Positions 8,580-15,190 of a stretch of 36,210 nt of DNA are shown here, one piece after another; positions within the stretch are counted from its first letter, which is position 1, and each line of letters begins with the position of its first letter. Origin of the DNA: Prevotella sp. UBA2456 (GTDB lineage Bacteria; Bacteroidota; Bacteroidia; Bacteroidales; Bacteroidaceae); assembly GCA_002342415.1 (NCBI GenBank), contig DDPY01000038.1, positions 79,277-115,486 on the forward strand, read 5' to 3'. Position numbers and translations under genes: made by a program. The notes under the pieces were generated by a model. That model did no database searches. It saw only the letters and a list, made by a program, of their open reading frames with translations, and was not told where the DNA came from.

Positions 8580-9569
8580 TCAAAACTGGTTCTCCACAAT
8601 GTCCGTCAGCACATCCTTCATCTCCAGTCCGGCAGCCTTTACCTGCTGGGGAATGAAGCTGGTAGGTGTCATGCCCGGTGTCGTGTTCACCTCTAACATC
8701 GAAATCTTACCCTCCTTCGAAATGATATAGTCGATACGGATGATACCATTGCAATGCAGGATGTCATAGATATGACTGGTAATCTCGCGCACCCGGCGGG
8801 TCACATCGTCCGACAGGCGGGCTGGGGTAATCTCCTGCACCTGACCATTATATTTGGCATCGTAGTCGAAGAACTCATTCTGGGTCACCACCTCTGTTGC
8901 AGGCAGCACTACCGACTTCTCAAGCGTCTTGTACACACCAATGGAAATCTCGGTACCCTCCAGAAACTGCTCCACCATAATCTCGTCGCTCTCCATCATG
9001 GCCTTACGGAGGGCAGGAGCCAGCTGGTCCTTGTTCTTCACCTTCGACACTCCGAACGAGCTGCCGTCAGCGGCGGGCTTCACAAAGCAGGGCATGCCAA
9101 TACGCTGCTCTATCTCGTCCTCGCTCACCAGATGCTCAAAACCGCGACGGATAAGCAGCGAGTCGGCTACAGAGACACCATAGCCGCGCAGATATTGGTT
9201 CAGCACGAACTTGTCGAAGGTCATCGCCTCTACCAGCACACCACTGGTAGAATAAGGAATACCCACCAAGTCGAAGTATCCCTGCAGAATACCGTTCTCG
9301 CCCGGGGTTCCATGTATGGTGATATAGGCATAGTCGAACATCCTGCACTTTCCATTCTCCATGAACGAGAAGTCATTACGGTCTATCCTTGCCGTTGTTC
9401 CGTCAGGCAGTTCCACATGCCAGTCCTGCCCCTTGATGTCAACAATATACACCTTGTAACGTTCCTTGTCGAAGAACGAATAGAGCCCTTGTGCCGAGCG
9501 CAGTGATACATCGTGCTCGGACGAGTCGCCACCACATACGATGGCAATGTTGCGTTTCAGTTGTTTCAT
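8580..9569 (-). CDS. ddl: D-alanine--D-alanine ligase
   Basis: The 329-residue cytoplasmic enzyme joins two D-alanines with ATP to give the dipeptide for peptidoglycan precursors. Family features in order are the N-terminal IAIVCGGDSSEHDVSLRSA, the HGTPGENG loop, the ATP-grasp segment MPCFVKPAADGSSFGV, the VEQFLEGTEISIGV strand, and the terminal metal-binding motif EVNTTPGMTPTSFIPQ. Length is normal for Ddl. It lies 12 nt after rluD. The order PASTA protein, rluD, ddl puts two cell-wall-related genes around a ribosomal RNA modification gene. The ATG at 9569 is the only sensible start, since the sequence before it is repeat DNA. Confidence 0.95.
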   Translation of the reverse strand: MKQLKRNIAIVCGGDSSEHDVSLRSAQGLYSFFDKERYKVYIVDIKGQDWHVELPDGTTARIDRNDFSFMENGKCRMFDYAYITIHGTPGENGILQGYFDLVGIPYSTSGVLVEAMTFDKFVLNQYLRGYGVSVADSLLIRRGFEHLVSEDEIEQRIGMPCFVKPAADGSSFGVSKVKNKDQLAPALRKAMMESDEIMVEQFLEGTEISIGVYKTLEKSVVLPATEVVTQNEFFDYDAKYNGQVQEITPARLSDDVTRRVREITSHIYDILHCNGIIRIDYIISKEGKISMLEVNTTPGMTPTSFIPQQVKAAGLEMKDVLTDIVENQF

Positions 9570-9580
9570 TATTATATTAT

Positions 9581-9620
9581 GTTATGTCGTTATGTCGATA
9601 TTCCGATTTGTCGTTATGTC
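9581..9620. repeat. Five tandem 8-bp units overlapping the end of rluD
   Basis: Plus-strand units are GTTATGTC, GTTATGTC, GATATTCC, GATTTGTC and GTTATGTC, contiguous from 9581 to 9620. On the coding strand the canonical unit is GACATAAC. The array encodes the last dozen residues of RluD (DITTNRNIDITT) and supplies its TAA stop. Confidence 0.9.
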
Positions 9621-10637
9621 AGCACTCCGCGTATAGTTCCGCCATTTATCTATCAGCTGAGCCATATCGCTGGCCAGCTCGGAGGTAAAGTCCATCTGCT
9701 CGTGGGTCACGGGGTGTACAAAACCCAGTGTCCTGGCATGCAGTGCCTGACGGCCACACAGTTTGAAGCAGTTCTGGATGTAGGCCTTATACGAGGCCGT
9801 GCGCTCTCCTCTCAGTATCTCCATGCCTCCATAGCGCTCGTCGGCAAACAGCGGATGTCCGATATGCTTCATGTGGGCGCGTATCTGGTGCGTGCGGCCT
9901 GTCTCCAATCTGCACTCCACCAGTGTGGTATAGCCAAACCGCTCCAGCACACGGTAATGGGTGACGGCACTCTTGCCAATCTCTGATCCTGGCGGGAAGA
10001 CGGCCATGCGCTGGCGGTCCTTGGGGTCGCGGCCGATGTTGCCTTCAATACGCCCGTTGTCCTCCACGATGTTGCCCCATACCAGTGCCTGATAGGAACG
10101 GTGGGTGTCGTGGTTAAAGAACTGCGCTCCCAGTTCCGTCTTGGCCTCCGGGGTCTTGGCTACCACCAACAGTCCGCTGGTATCCTTGTCAATGCGGTGT
10201 ACCAGTCCCACACTGGGGTCATTGGGGTCGTAGCTCGGCAGCTCCCGCAGGTGCCAGGCAATGGCATTGACCAGTGTGCCGTGGAAGTTTCCCACACCGG
10301 GATGCACCACCAGACCGGCTGGTTTGTTGACTACCATCAGCTGGTCATCCTCATACACCACATCCAGCGGTATATCCTCGGGCTCTATCGTGGTGTCATA
10401 GTGGGGACGGTCGAGCATCAGCGTGATGACATCGCCCGGCCGCACCTTATAGTTGCTCTTCACAGGCTTGTCGTTCACATGGATAAAGCCTGCATCGGCA
10501 GCCTTCTGGATACGGTTGCGCGAGGAGTGCTGCACATGTTCCGACATATACTTGTCTATTCGTACAGGCTCCTGACCCGCATCCACCTCCATGCGCAGAT
10601 GCTCGTAAAGCTCGGTATCGTCTATCTCTTCTATCAT
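9582..10637 (-). CDS. rluD: 23S rRNA pseudouridine synthase, RluD family
   Basis: The 351-residue protein has an N-terminal S4 RNA-binding domain at about 25-75 (VRIDKYMSEHVQHSSRNRIQ). The RluA/RluD catalytic domain follows, with catalytic Asp150 in VGLVHRIDKDTSGLLVVAK and the later motif LETGRTHQIRAHMKHIGHP. RluD enzymes make the pseudouridines of helix 69 of 23S rRNA. Assignment to RluD rather than a paralogue rests on the S4 domain and overall similarity. The start overlaps the stop of the PASTA gene (TAATG at 10635-10639), implying coupled translation. The oddity is the C-terminus: after KWRNYTRSA the tail is encoded by the 8-bp repeat array. Confidence 0.9.
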   Translation of the reverse strand: MIEEIDDTELYEHLRMEVDAGQEPVRIDKYMSEHVQHSSRNRIQKAADAGFIHVNDKPVKSNYKVRPGDVITLMLDRPHYDTTIEPEDIPLDVVYEDDQLMVVNKPAGLVVHPGVGNFHGTLVNAIAWHLRELPSYDPNDPSVGLVHRIDKDTSGLLVVAKTPEAKTELGAQFFNHDTHRSYQALVWGNIVEDNGRIEGNIGRDPKDRQRMAVFPPGSEIGKSAVTHYRVLERFGYTTLVECRLETGRTHQIRAHMKHIGHPLFADERYGGMEILRGERTASYKAYIQNCFKLCGRQALHARTLGFVHPVTHEQMDFTSELASDMAQLIDKWRNYTRSADITTNRNIDITT

Positions 10638-11302
10638 TATTGCATCACAGGAGGCTCTTTCACCTCTTCAAACTCGTCGACCTCTTCGCTCTCAGGAGGC
10701 ACTTCCGATGAGGCGGGGCCTACATATTCAAACTCATCGTTCTCCCCTAAGCCGCCACTGCCCACGAGCAGGGTCAGCGGATACTCTATGGAGATGCGGT
10801 CACCATTCGACACACGGCGCCCGCGACACAGGATGCCATACACCCAGTCTTTCTCTCCCGACACCATCTGTGCCGGCAACAGGCGGAATCCCATGGCCAT
10901 CAACTTTGCCTCCGCCTCGCGCAGGCTGCTGTTGTCCACGATGTCGGGGATGGCAAACGTGGGCGACGAGGGCGAGTTGACCGTCACGTATATCACGTGT
11001 CCGCGCTTCACCTTCATACCCTTTCCCGGGGTCTGTGCCAACACGTAGTCGGGAGGCAGCGACTTGTTGTAGCCAGAGTCACTCACCATAATCACCAGCC
11101 CCTCTTCCTCCAGCATCAGGCGGGCCTTCGAATAGGTCATTCCCTTCACCAGAGGCACCTCGATTCCCTCACCATGATGTGTGTACCAGTCCAACCCGAA
11201 CTTCACGCCCATGCCCAACAGCACGACGACGATAGCCATCGCCAGGAAGTGCACCATCAGGTAGCGACTGAATATCTTACCAAAGAATTCCTTTGCTGTC
11301 AT
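10637..11302 (-). CDS. Membrane-anchored PASTA-domain protein
   Basis: The 221-residue protein has a short cytoplasmic N-terminus, one membrane span at about 18-36 (HFLAMAIVVVLLGMGVKFG), and then two PASTA repeats at about 47-110 (VPLVKGMTYSKARLMLEEEG, VLAQTPGKGMKVKRGHVIYV) and 115-178. A Glu-rich unstructured tail ends it. PASTA domains bind peptidoglycan fragments or stabilise division and wall-synthesis complexes. No kinase or transpeptidase domain is attached. It is the first gene of the run that includes ddl, fitting a wall-related role. A promoter at 11329-11359 lies 26 nt upstream of its start, and its stop overlaps the rluD start by 1 nt. Confidence 0.85.
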   Translation of the reverse strand: MTAKEFFGKIFSRYLMVHFLAMAIVVVLLGMGVKFGLDWYTHHGEGIEVPLVKGMTYSKARLMLEEEGLVIMVSDSGYNKSLPPDYVLAQTPGKGMKVKRGHVIYVTVNSPSSPTFAIPDIVDNSSLREAEAKLMAMGFRLLPAQMVSGEKDWVYGILCRGRRVSNGDRISIEYPLTLLVGSGGLGENDEFEYVGPASSEVPPESEEVDEFEEVKEPPVMQ

Positions 11303-11328
11303 TTTCTATGAATCTGTAATATCGAAAG

Positions 11329-11359
11329 CAAAAGTACAAAGAAATATTGAGACAACAAA
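11329..11359 (-). promoter_or_regulatory. Bacteroidetes-type promoter for the PASTA-rluD-ddl operon
   Basis: On the minus strand TTTG (11356-11359) is followed after 19 nt by TACTTTTG (11329-11336), a match to the TTTG / TAnnTTTG consensus. The PASTA start codon is 26 nt further on. The -33 box lies in the T-run of the rpmH terminator. Confidence 0.75.
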
Positions 11360-11395
11360 AAAATTGGGTATATTTCTTAGAAAACACACCCAATT
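11355..11395 (-). terminator. Rho-independent terminator of rpmH
   Basis: On the minus strand AATTGGGT (11395-11388) and ACCCAATT (11369-11362) form a stem that can extend with wobble pairs to about 15 bp with a CTAA loop. A run of Ts follows. It lies about 20 nt after the rpmH stop. Confidence 0.85.
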
Positions 11396-11415
11396 CTTAT
11401 CCGTACACACAGGAT

Positions 11416-11571
11416 TTACTTTCCGTGATGCTCGTCAGATACAGTTAACTTCTTACGGCCCTTAGCGCGGCGAGAAGCCAATACGCGACGACCATTCTTC
11501 GTTGCCATGCGCTCGCGGAAACCATGCTTGTTCACGCGACGGCGATTGTGCGGCTGAAATGTTCTTTTCAT
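11416..11571 (-). CDS. rpmH: 50S ribosomal protein L34
   Basis: The frame from ATG at 11571 to TAA at 11416 gives a 51-residue, very basic protein starting MKRTFQPHNRRRVNKHGF, followed by RMATKNGRRVLASRRAKGR. This is the diagnostic L34 sequence with a slightly extended acidic/His C-terminus (VSDEHHGK). L34 is a small protein of the large ribosomal subunit. In many bacteria rpmH neighbours dnaA or rnpA; neither is seen here. The gene has its own promoter upstream and a strong terminator downstream, so it is probably a single transcription unit. At 51 codons it is easily missed by length-limited gene calling. Confidence 0.97.
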   Translation of the reverse strand: MKRTFQPHNRRRVNKHGFRERMATKNGRRVLASRRAKGRKKLTVSDEHHGK

Positions 11572-11615
11572 TGTTTACTATCGTTATTATTGTTTAAATT
11601 CAGAGTTTCGGGCTG

Positions 11616-11646
11616 CAAAATTACACAATTATTTCGAATTATGCAA
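11616..11646 (-). promoter_or_regulatory. Promoter of rpmH
   Basis: On the minus strand TTG (11644-11646) is followed after 20 nt by TAATTTTG (11616-11623), matching the Bacteroidetes consensus. The leader to the rpmH start at 11571 is about 40 nt and AT-rich. The rest of 11572-11735 holds no gene. Confidence 0.75.
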
Positions 11647-11735
11647 GTTTCAGGCGAAATTTTTCACCTTTCCCGTTCCACTTTTCCTTTTTTCTGCCCT
11701 TCCTTCCCCTTTAGGGAGGCTATTGGGAGCTGTTC

Positions 11736-12137
11736 TTAGAGGTAAGGGGCAAAGGCCCGGTCGTATTCCTCGCTCTCACCCAGCCGGCCGTTGATAAGGC
11801 ACACAAGCATGTTCTTGCTCTTGAAGCAGATGGCCTCATCGGAGGCGCGATAGATGTCCTGATGGAAGATATACTTAAAGCCATCCTTCTCGAGCCACAG
11901 GCGCGAGATGAACTCGTCATCACAGCGTAGCGGGGTCTTATACTGCAGTTCCATACGTGCCACAACGGCATCGATGCCGCGCGAGTGCATCTCGGCAAAC
12001 GAGAGTCCGCACTGCTTCAGGAACAGGTGGCGGGTATGCTCGGTATAGTGCAGATAGTTGGCATTGTTCACGATTCCTTCGATGTCGCACTCATAGTCGC
12101 GCACCTCCATACGGGTTTCAAAAATGTATTTTCTCAT
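11736..12137 (-). CDS. Acyl-CoA thioesterase, hotdog fold (4-hydroxybenzoyl-CoA thioesterase-like)
   Basis: The 133-residue cytoplasmic protein has the single-hotdog layout. An N-terminal strand (YIFETRMEVRDYECD) leads into the active-site turn IEGIVNNANYLHYTEHTRH. Then come the strands VVARMELQYKTPLRCDDEF and KYIFHQDIYR and the last strands ICFKSKNMLVCLI. The usual Y-x-D-(T/C)-D-x-x-G motif is here R-D-Y-E-C-D-I-E-G, which is common in this family. It would hydrolyse an acyl-CoA thioester; the substrate is unknown. It lies 12 nt downstream of the DUF2851 gene on the same strand, so the two are likely co-transcribed. Confidence 0.85.
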   Translation of the reverse strand: MRKYIFETRMEVRDYECDIEGIVNNANYLHYTEHTRHLFLKQCGLSFAEMHSRGIDAVVARMELQYKTPLRCDDEFISRLWLEKDGFKYIFHQDIYRASDEAICFKSKNMLVCLINGRLGESEEYDRAFAPYL

Positions 12138-12149
12138 AACTCTTAATTT

Positions 12150-13457
12150 TCATTTCTCTTTGCGCGAAGCGCGCAGGTATTCATAACCGATGCGGCAGCG
12201 GAGGCAGTCCTTGCGGTCGCAATATTCGCGCTTCAGCTGGATGAGCGCCTGCGAGTCGCCTGCCGTCTTCACCTCCAGACCGCACTCCTGCCACATGCGA
12301 ATGATGTGGTTCTGCTCGGCCTTCAGCTGTTCGAGGAAGTCGAAAGCACGGTCGCACAGCTCCTCGCGCGAGGAGTGCCGCCCATAGGCAAAGAGCATCG
12401 GGATGCAGGTATTGATGATAAGCAACTGGATGCTGGATGGCGACAGGCGCTTGGTAAGCCGGATGCTCTCGGAGCCGAATGTATAGTGGGTCTCCCAATA
12501 GGGTGTCACCTGGGTCTGCAGACACTCGCTCAGGGCCACCATGTCCTGACAGGCTATCAGCTGCGACAGCCCTGCATGCTGTTGATAGTAGAGGTTGGCC
12601 AACTGCGAGATACGGATATGCGGGAAGTTCTGCGGCCTCAGTCGGAGGAAGCGCCAGCGGTGGTGGTCCATAGGCTGGAGCGAGAACTTATGGGCCAGAT
12701 ACTGGTATTCGTTACGCAACTTGGCAAAATAGCCCTCGTTCAGCGCGTCCTTCTGATAGCGTTCCGGGATGGCATCAAGCTCAAGGAGCCCGGCCTGACC
12801 CAAGAAGATGGCTTCAATCTGGAAGAGGTTGTCACGATGCTTGCCTACTGCCTGCAGGAGTATATGCCGCGCCCACTCCTCGAAGGCATCGCCATTGATG
12901 CCAAAACCGTAGTTGCGTGCCAATGTCATGAAGTAAGCATCCTCCCACGAGCCGTTAGCCTGCGCGACGCGCTGCTGGATAGCCTGTGTCTTCTGTTCCA
13001 GTCGCTCCGTCTGCAAGGCGGCCATCCATGAGTGGACGGTGAGCCGTGTCAAGTTGGGAATGATGCGATAACAGGGCGGATAGGAGTCGGTCTTGAGCAG
13101 TTCCTCATAGTTCTCGCGAACGGACTCGGGCACCGTCATCACCACCTGTGGAATAAAGTTACCCTCTGCCGTCTGCACCTCACGGTCGGCCTCGCCCACC
13201 ACATGCAGCACCACATTATTATAATGGGCATCCGTCTGATGACCATGCTGATACCAATGGGACGAGCGGTCGTGTATCTCGACATTGCCCACCCACAGCG
13301 TACCGCCGATCTTTATCTTCGCATTGAAGAAGTCGGGCCCCGCATGACGGTTATGCAGCCCTGGGTCCAGGACTTCCACAATACGTCCGTCGGTGGTCTC
13401 CAAGCCGGCAGCCGGCCACATCTTGTGCTTCCAACAGTAATGCAAAAGTTGCTCCAT
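12150..13457 (-). CDS. DUF2851 family protein
   Basis: The ATG at 13457 is the likely start because the family begins MEQLLHYCWKHKMWP, and the in-frame extension upstream to 13661 is encoded by repeat DNA. The resulting protein has 435 residues, the usual family length. Recognisable parts are VLDPGLHNRHAGPDFFNAKI at about 30-50, VGNVEIHDRSSHWYQHGH with clustered His/Asp residues, and a C-terminal CDRKDCLRCRIGYEYL with Cys residues that could bind metal. The function of DUF2851 is not established. The N-terminal block resembles a nuclease-like metal site, which is inference only. A consensus promoter ends 5 nt before the start codon. Confidence 0.88.
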   Translation of the reverse strand: MEQLLHYCWKHKMWPAAGLETTDGRIVEVLDPGLHNRHAGPDFFNAKIKIGGTLWVGNVEIHDRSSHWYQHGHQTDAHYNNVVLHVVGEADREVQTAEGNFIPQVVMTVPESVRENYEELLKTDSYPPCYRIIPNLTRLTVHSWMAALQTERLEQKTQAIQQRVAQANGSWEDAYFMTLARNYGFGINGDAFEEWARHILLQAVGKHRDNLFQIEAIFLGQAGLLELDAIPERYQKDALNEGYFAKLRNEYQYLAHKFSLQPMDHHRWRFLRLRPQNFPHIRISQLANLYYQQHAGLSQLIACQDMVALSECLQTQVTPYWETHYTFGSESIRLTKRLSPSSIQLLIINTCIPMLFAYGRHSSREELCDRAFDFLEQLKAEQNHIIRMWQECGLEVKTAGDSQALIQLKREYCDRKDCLRCRIGYEYLRASRKEK

Positions 13458-13462
13458 GCCTG

Positions 13463-13493
13463 CAAAGGTACGAATAAGTGAGCGAAATGCAAA
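13463..13493 (-). promoter_or_regulatory. Promoter of the DUF2851-thioesterase operon, nearly leaderless
   Basis: On the minus strand TTTG (13490-13493), 19 nt, then TACCTTTG (13463-13470). Only 5 nt separate the -7 box from the ATG at 13457, so transcription should begin at or within a few bases of the start codon. This promoter is the downstream end of a tandem repeat. Confidence 0.8.
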
Positions 13494-13660
13494 AAGAAAA
13501 ATAAATTTCTTTTGCATTTCCGAACGAAAGTACCTTCTCGACTTGTCGAAAAGGTAGTGCAAATCGAGAGAAATGCAAAATAAATTACGATTTATTTTCA
13601 TTTCCGAGATGCAGCCTACCTTCTCCAGCGGAGAAAGTACGGATAAGTGAGCGATATGCA
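13467..13660 (-). repeat. Tandem pair of imperfect, hairpin-rich, promoter-bearing repeats
   Basis: Two related units of about 80-90 bp lie side by side. Each has (minus strand) a GC-richer palindrome (TACTTTCTCC / GGAGAAGGTA in one, TACCTTTTCGAC / GTCGAGAAGGTA in the other). Then comes TCGGAAATG, an AT palindrome (AAAATAAAT / ATTTATTTT, or GCAAAAGAAATTT / AAAAAGAAAAAGC-like), and finally GCATTTCGCTCACTTATTCG or a variant followed by TAC. The sequence CGCTCACTTAT(T/C)CGTAC occurs at both ends of the pair. The unit next to the gene carries the intact promoter. Confidence 0.75.
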
Positions 13661-13703
13661 AGGTTAATGACAGGCATTACCCATACCTGTCCCATGCTCA
13701 AGG

Positions 13704-13802
13704 GTATGGTATGTGTATGGCATGTGTATGGTATGTGTATGGTATGTATATGGCATGTACCTGTCTGAAGCCTGCCTAAAGCCTGCCTAAAGCCTGCCTA
13801 AA
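13704..13802. repeat. Array of nine 11-bp tandem units of two sequence types
   Basis: Five units of GTATGG(T/C)ATGT (the last begins with A) run from 13704 to 13758. One intermediate unit ACCTGTCTGAA follows at 13759-13769, then three identical units GCCTGCCTAAA to 13802. The 11-bp register is kept across the change of sequence. The region holds no open frame with protein-like content. Confidence 0.9.
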
Positions 13803-13987
13803 GCGGTGCAAAGGTTCTTGCGTCCTTTCAGTATTGGAGTTTCTCTAATCGGTCTTGCCATATCAATATTCTCCTTTTAATTTGCGTTGGCAGAGTTAGT
13901 CAAAATCCTCCAGAGTTGCAAGGAATTGGCAAGATCTCAGCCGAAATGGAAGAAAATCAAGGGTATTTATGAAGAAATTTGGCATAA

Positions 13988-14021
13988 TTGTACACAGAAT
14001 CGATAAAAATCGCTATCTTTG
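13988..14021 (+). promoter_or_regulatory. Candidate promoter of the 14285-19065 accessory block
   Basis: TTG at 13988-13990 is followed after 23 nt by TATCTTTG at 14014-14021, a good -7 box at a slightly long spacing. No other consensus is seen before the gene at 14285, which would give a leader of about 260 nt. Confidence 0.6.
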
Positions 14022-14284
14022 TACCGTGTTTCGTATGAGACATGACATTTTATTTGCTCAATCGCTTCACGAACTTGCACCTCGGAAAAGACAAAGAGCA
14101 TAAAATACAAGCCATCATGGAGTATGCACTTTAAGTGCAGACTTCCCATAGATGGTTTGGAGCAGTGCAAGGCCCGTGAAGCGTATGGCGAAAGTCTGCG
14201 CTTTCTTTGTGGGGTAAATTCGCAAGGTTAGTGCTGCAAACGCCAGGAGTGTGAGATGAGTACTAACAAACAAAAGCGAATAGA
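14022..14284 (+). other. Long leader or intergenic region with a palindrome and peptide-like remnants
   Basis: It holds a 15-bp palindrome TGCACTTTAAGTGCA at 14125-14139, a GAAAG/CTTTC hairpin near 14189-14205, and a 22-codon frame starting at ATG 14035. Another frame starting at 14150 reads MVWSSARPVKRMAKVCAFFVG, a stop, then IRKVSAANARSVR. This looks like a degraded conserved element rather than a working gene. No riboswitch class is recognised. Confidence 0.45.
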
Positions 14285-15172
14285 ATGAAACAGATTTGTA
14301 CAAAAATGCTGATGCTGACGGTAGCACTAATGAGTGCTGTCACTTCCTATTCCCAGAAAGAGCGCAATAAGCCGTTACAGGTAGTTGTCAACGATGTCAG
14401 ATACACACAGAAAGAGCAAGACACGAGTCTCGGCAGCGTGTTGGGAGGAATAGCGCAAGCCGTTGCTACTGGGCGAGATTACCAATCCGTGACTCGTCAT
14501 GCTGACTATAAGGATGCCGTACTCAATGCCGTGGTCAGCGGAATGACTAAGACTCATCGTGTGCGGGTTGTCGATGGTATTAACTCGACGGATGGGCTGA
14601 CACAGGAGCATGATGTCATGATGGATGTTATCATCAGCAACATTTCCACCACATCTCACTCACAAGCGGAGACCATCAAGGATAAGAAAGTGACCAAGAC
14701 CTATTACAAGGGCATGATAGATGCTACTCTTCATGTGAAGGACGTTGCGGCAGGAGAGATCCTGTACAGTCCGACATTCAGAGTGGCAGGTACGGAATAC
14801 GAGAAGCACACGAGCACAGAAGAGGCTTTAAGCAGTGCCTTGACGATTCTAAGGGTCAAGGTACGTAACTATTTCAACAAGAAATATCCCTTGTATGCTA
14901 AAATCATAGAGGGTGCTACTGCCAAGAAGGATAAGCAGAAGGAGGTATATATTGACCTCGGTTCTGAGAGCGGATCCTACAAGGATTTGCACTTTGCAGT
15001 CTATATCATCAAGACGGTTGGCGGCAAGGAGGCCCGCGAACAAATAGGAAAACTGAAGGTGACAGAGGTGCAGGGCGAGGATGTCAGCCTCTGTAAGGTT
15101 CAGAGTGGTGGCAAGGATATCAAGGCTGCTATGGATGCGGGAAAGAATGTGGTAGTAGTAACAACAGACTAA
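14285..15172 (+). CDS. Secreted protein of unknown function, possibly CsgG/FlgT-like
   Basis: The 295-residue protein has a signal peptide (MKQICTKMLMLTVALMSAVTSYSQ) and no membrane span after it. The N-terminal half (QVVVNDVRYTQKEQ, then DAVLNAVVSGMTKTHRVRVVDG, then DVMMDVIISNISTTSH) has the rhythm of the CsgG/TolB-N fold, in which a short periplasmic domain senses or assembles secreted fibres. The C-terminal part (EVYIDLGSESGSYKDLHFAVYI ... GKLKVTEVQGEDVSLCKVQSGG) resembles the small beta-barrel at the end of FlgT-like proteins. This reading is pattern-based and unproven. It is 18 nt upstream of the next gene and begins the accessory block. Confidence 0.7.
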   Translation: MKQICTKMLMLTVALMSAVTSYSQKERNKPLQVVVNDVRYTQKEQDTSLGSVLGGIAQAVATGRDYQSVTRHADYKDAVLNAVVSGMTKTHRVRVVDGINSTDGLTQEHDVMMDVIISNISTTSHSQAETIKDKKVTKTYYKGMIDATLHVKDVAAGEILYSPTFRVAGTEYEKHTSTEEALSSALTILRVKVRNYFNKKYPLYAKIIEGATAKKDKQKEVYIDLGSESGSYKDLHFAVYIIKTVGGKEAREQIGKLKVTEVQGEDVSLCKVQSGGKDIKAAMDAGKNVVVVTTD

Positions 15173-15190
15173 GCACCTATTTCAATTTAT

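Noticed and set aside
13458..13661. N-terminal extension of the DUF2851 protein
   Set aside because: The upstream in-frame part is repeat DNA containing the promoter. The family begins at MEQLLHYCWKHKMWP, giving the start at 13457.
13704..13802. CRISPR array
   Set aside because: Units are contiguous 11-bp repeats with no spacers, and no cas genes are present in the window. The same reasoning excludes the heptamer and octamer arrays.
14115..14327. Minus-strand small membrane protein frame overlapping the leader
   Set aside because: Antisense to the start of the secreted protein and overlapping the leader; no promoter or initiation signal was seen. Hydrophobicity alone is not enough.
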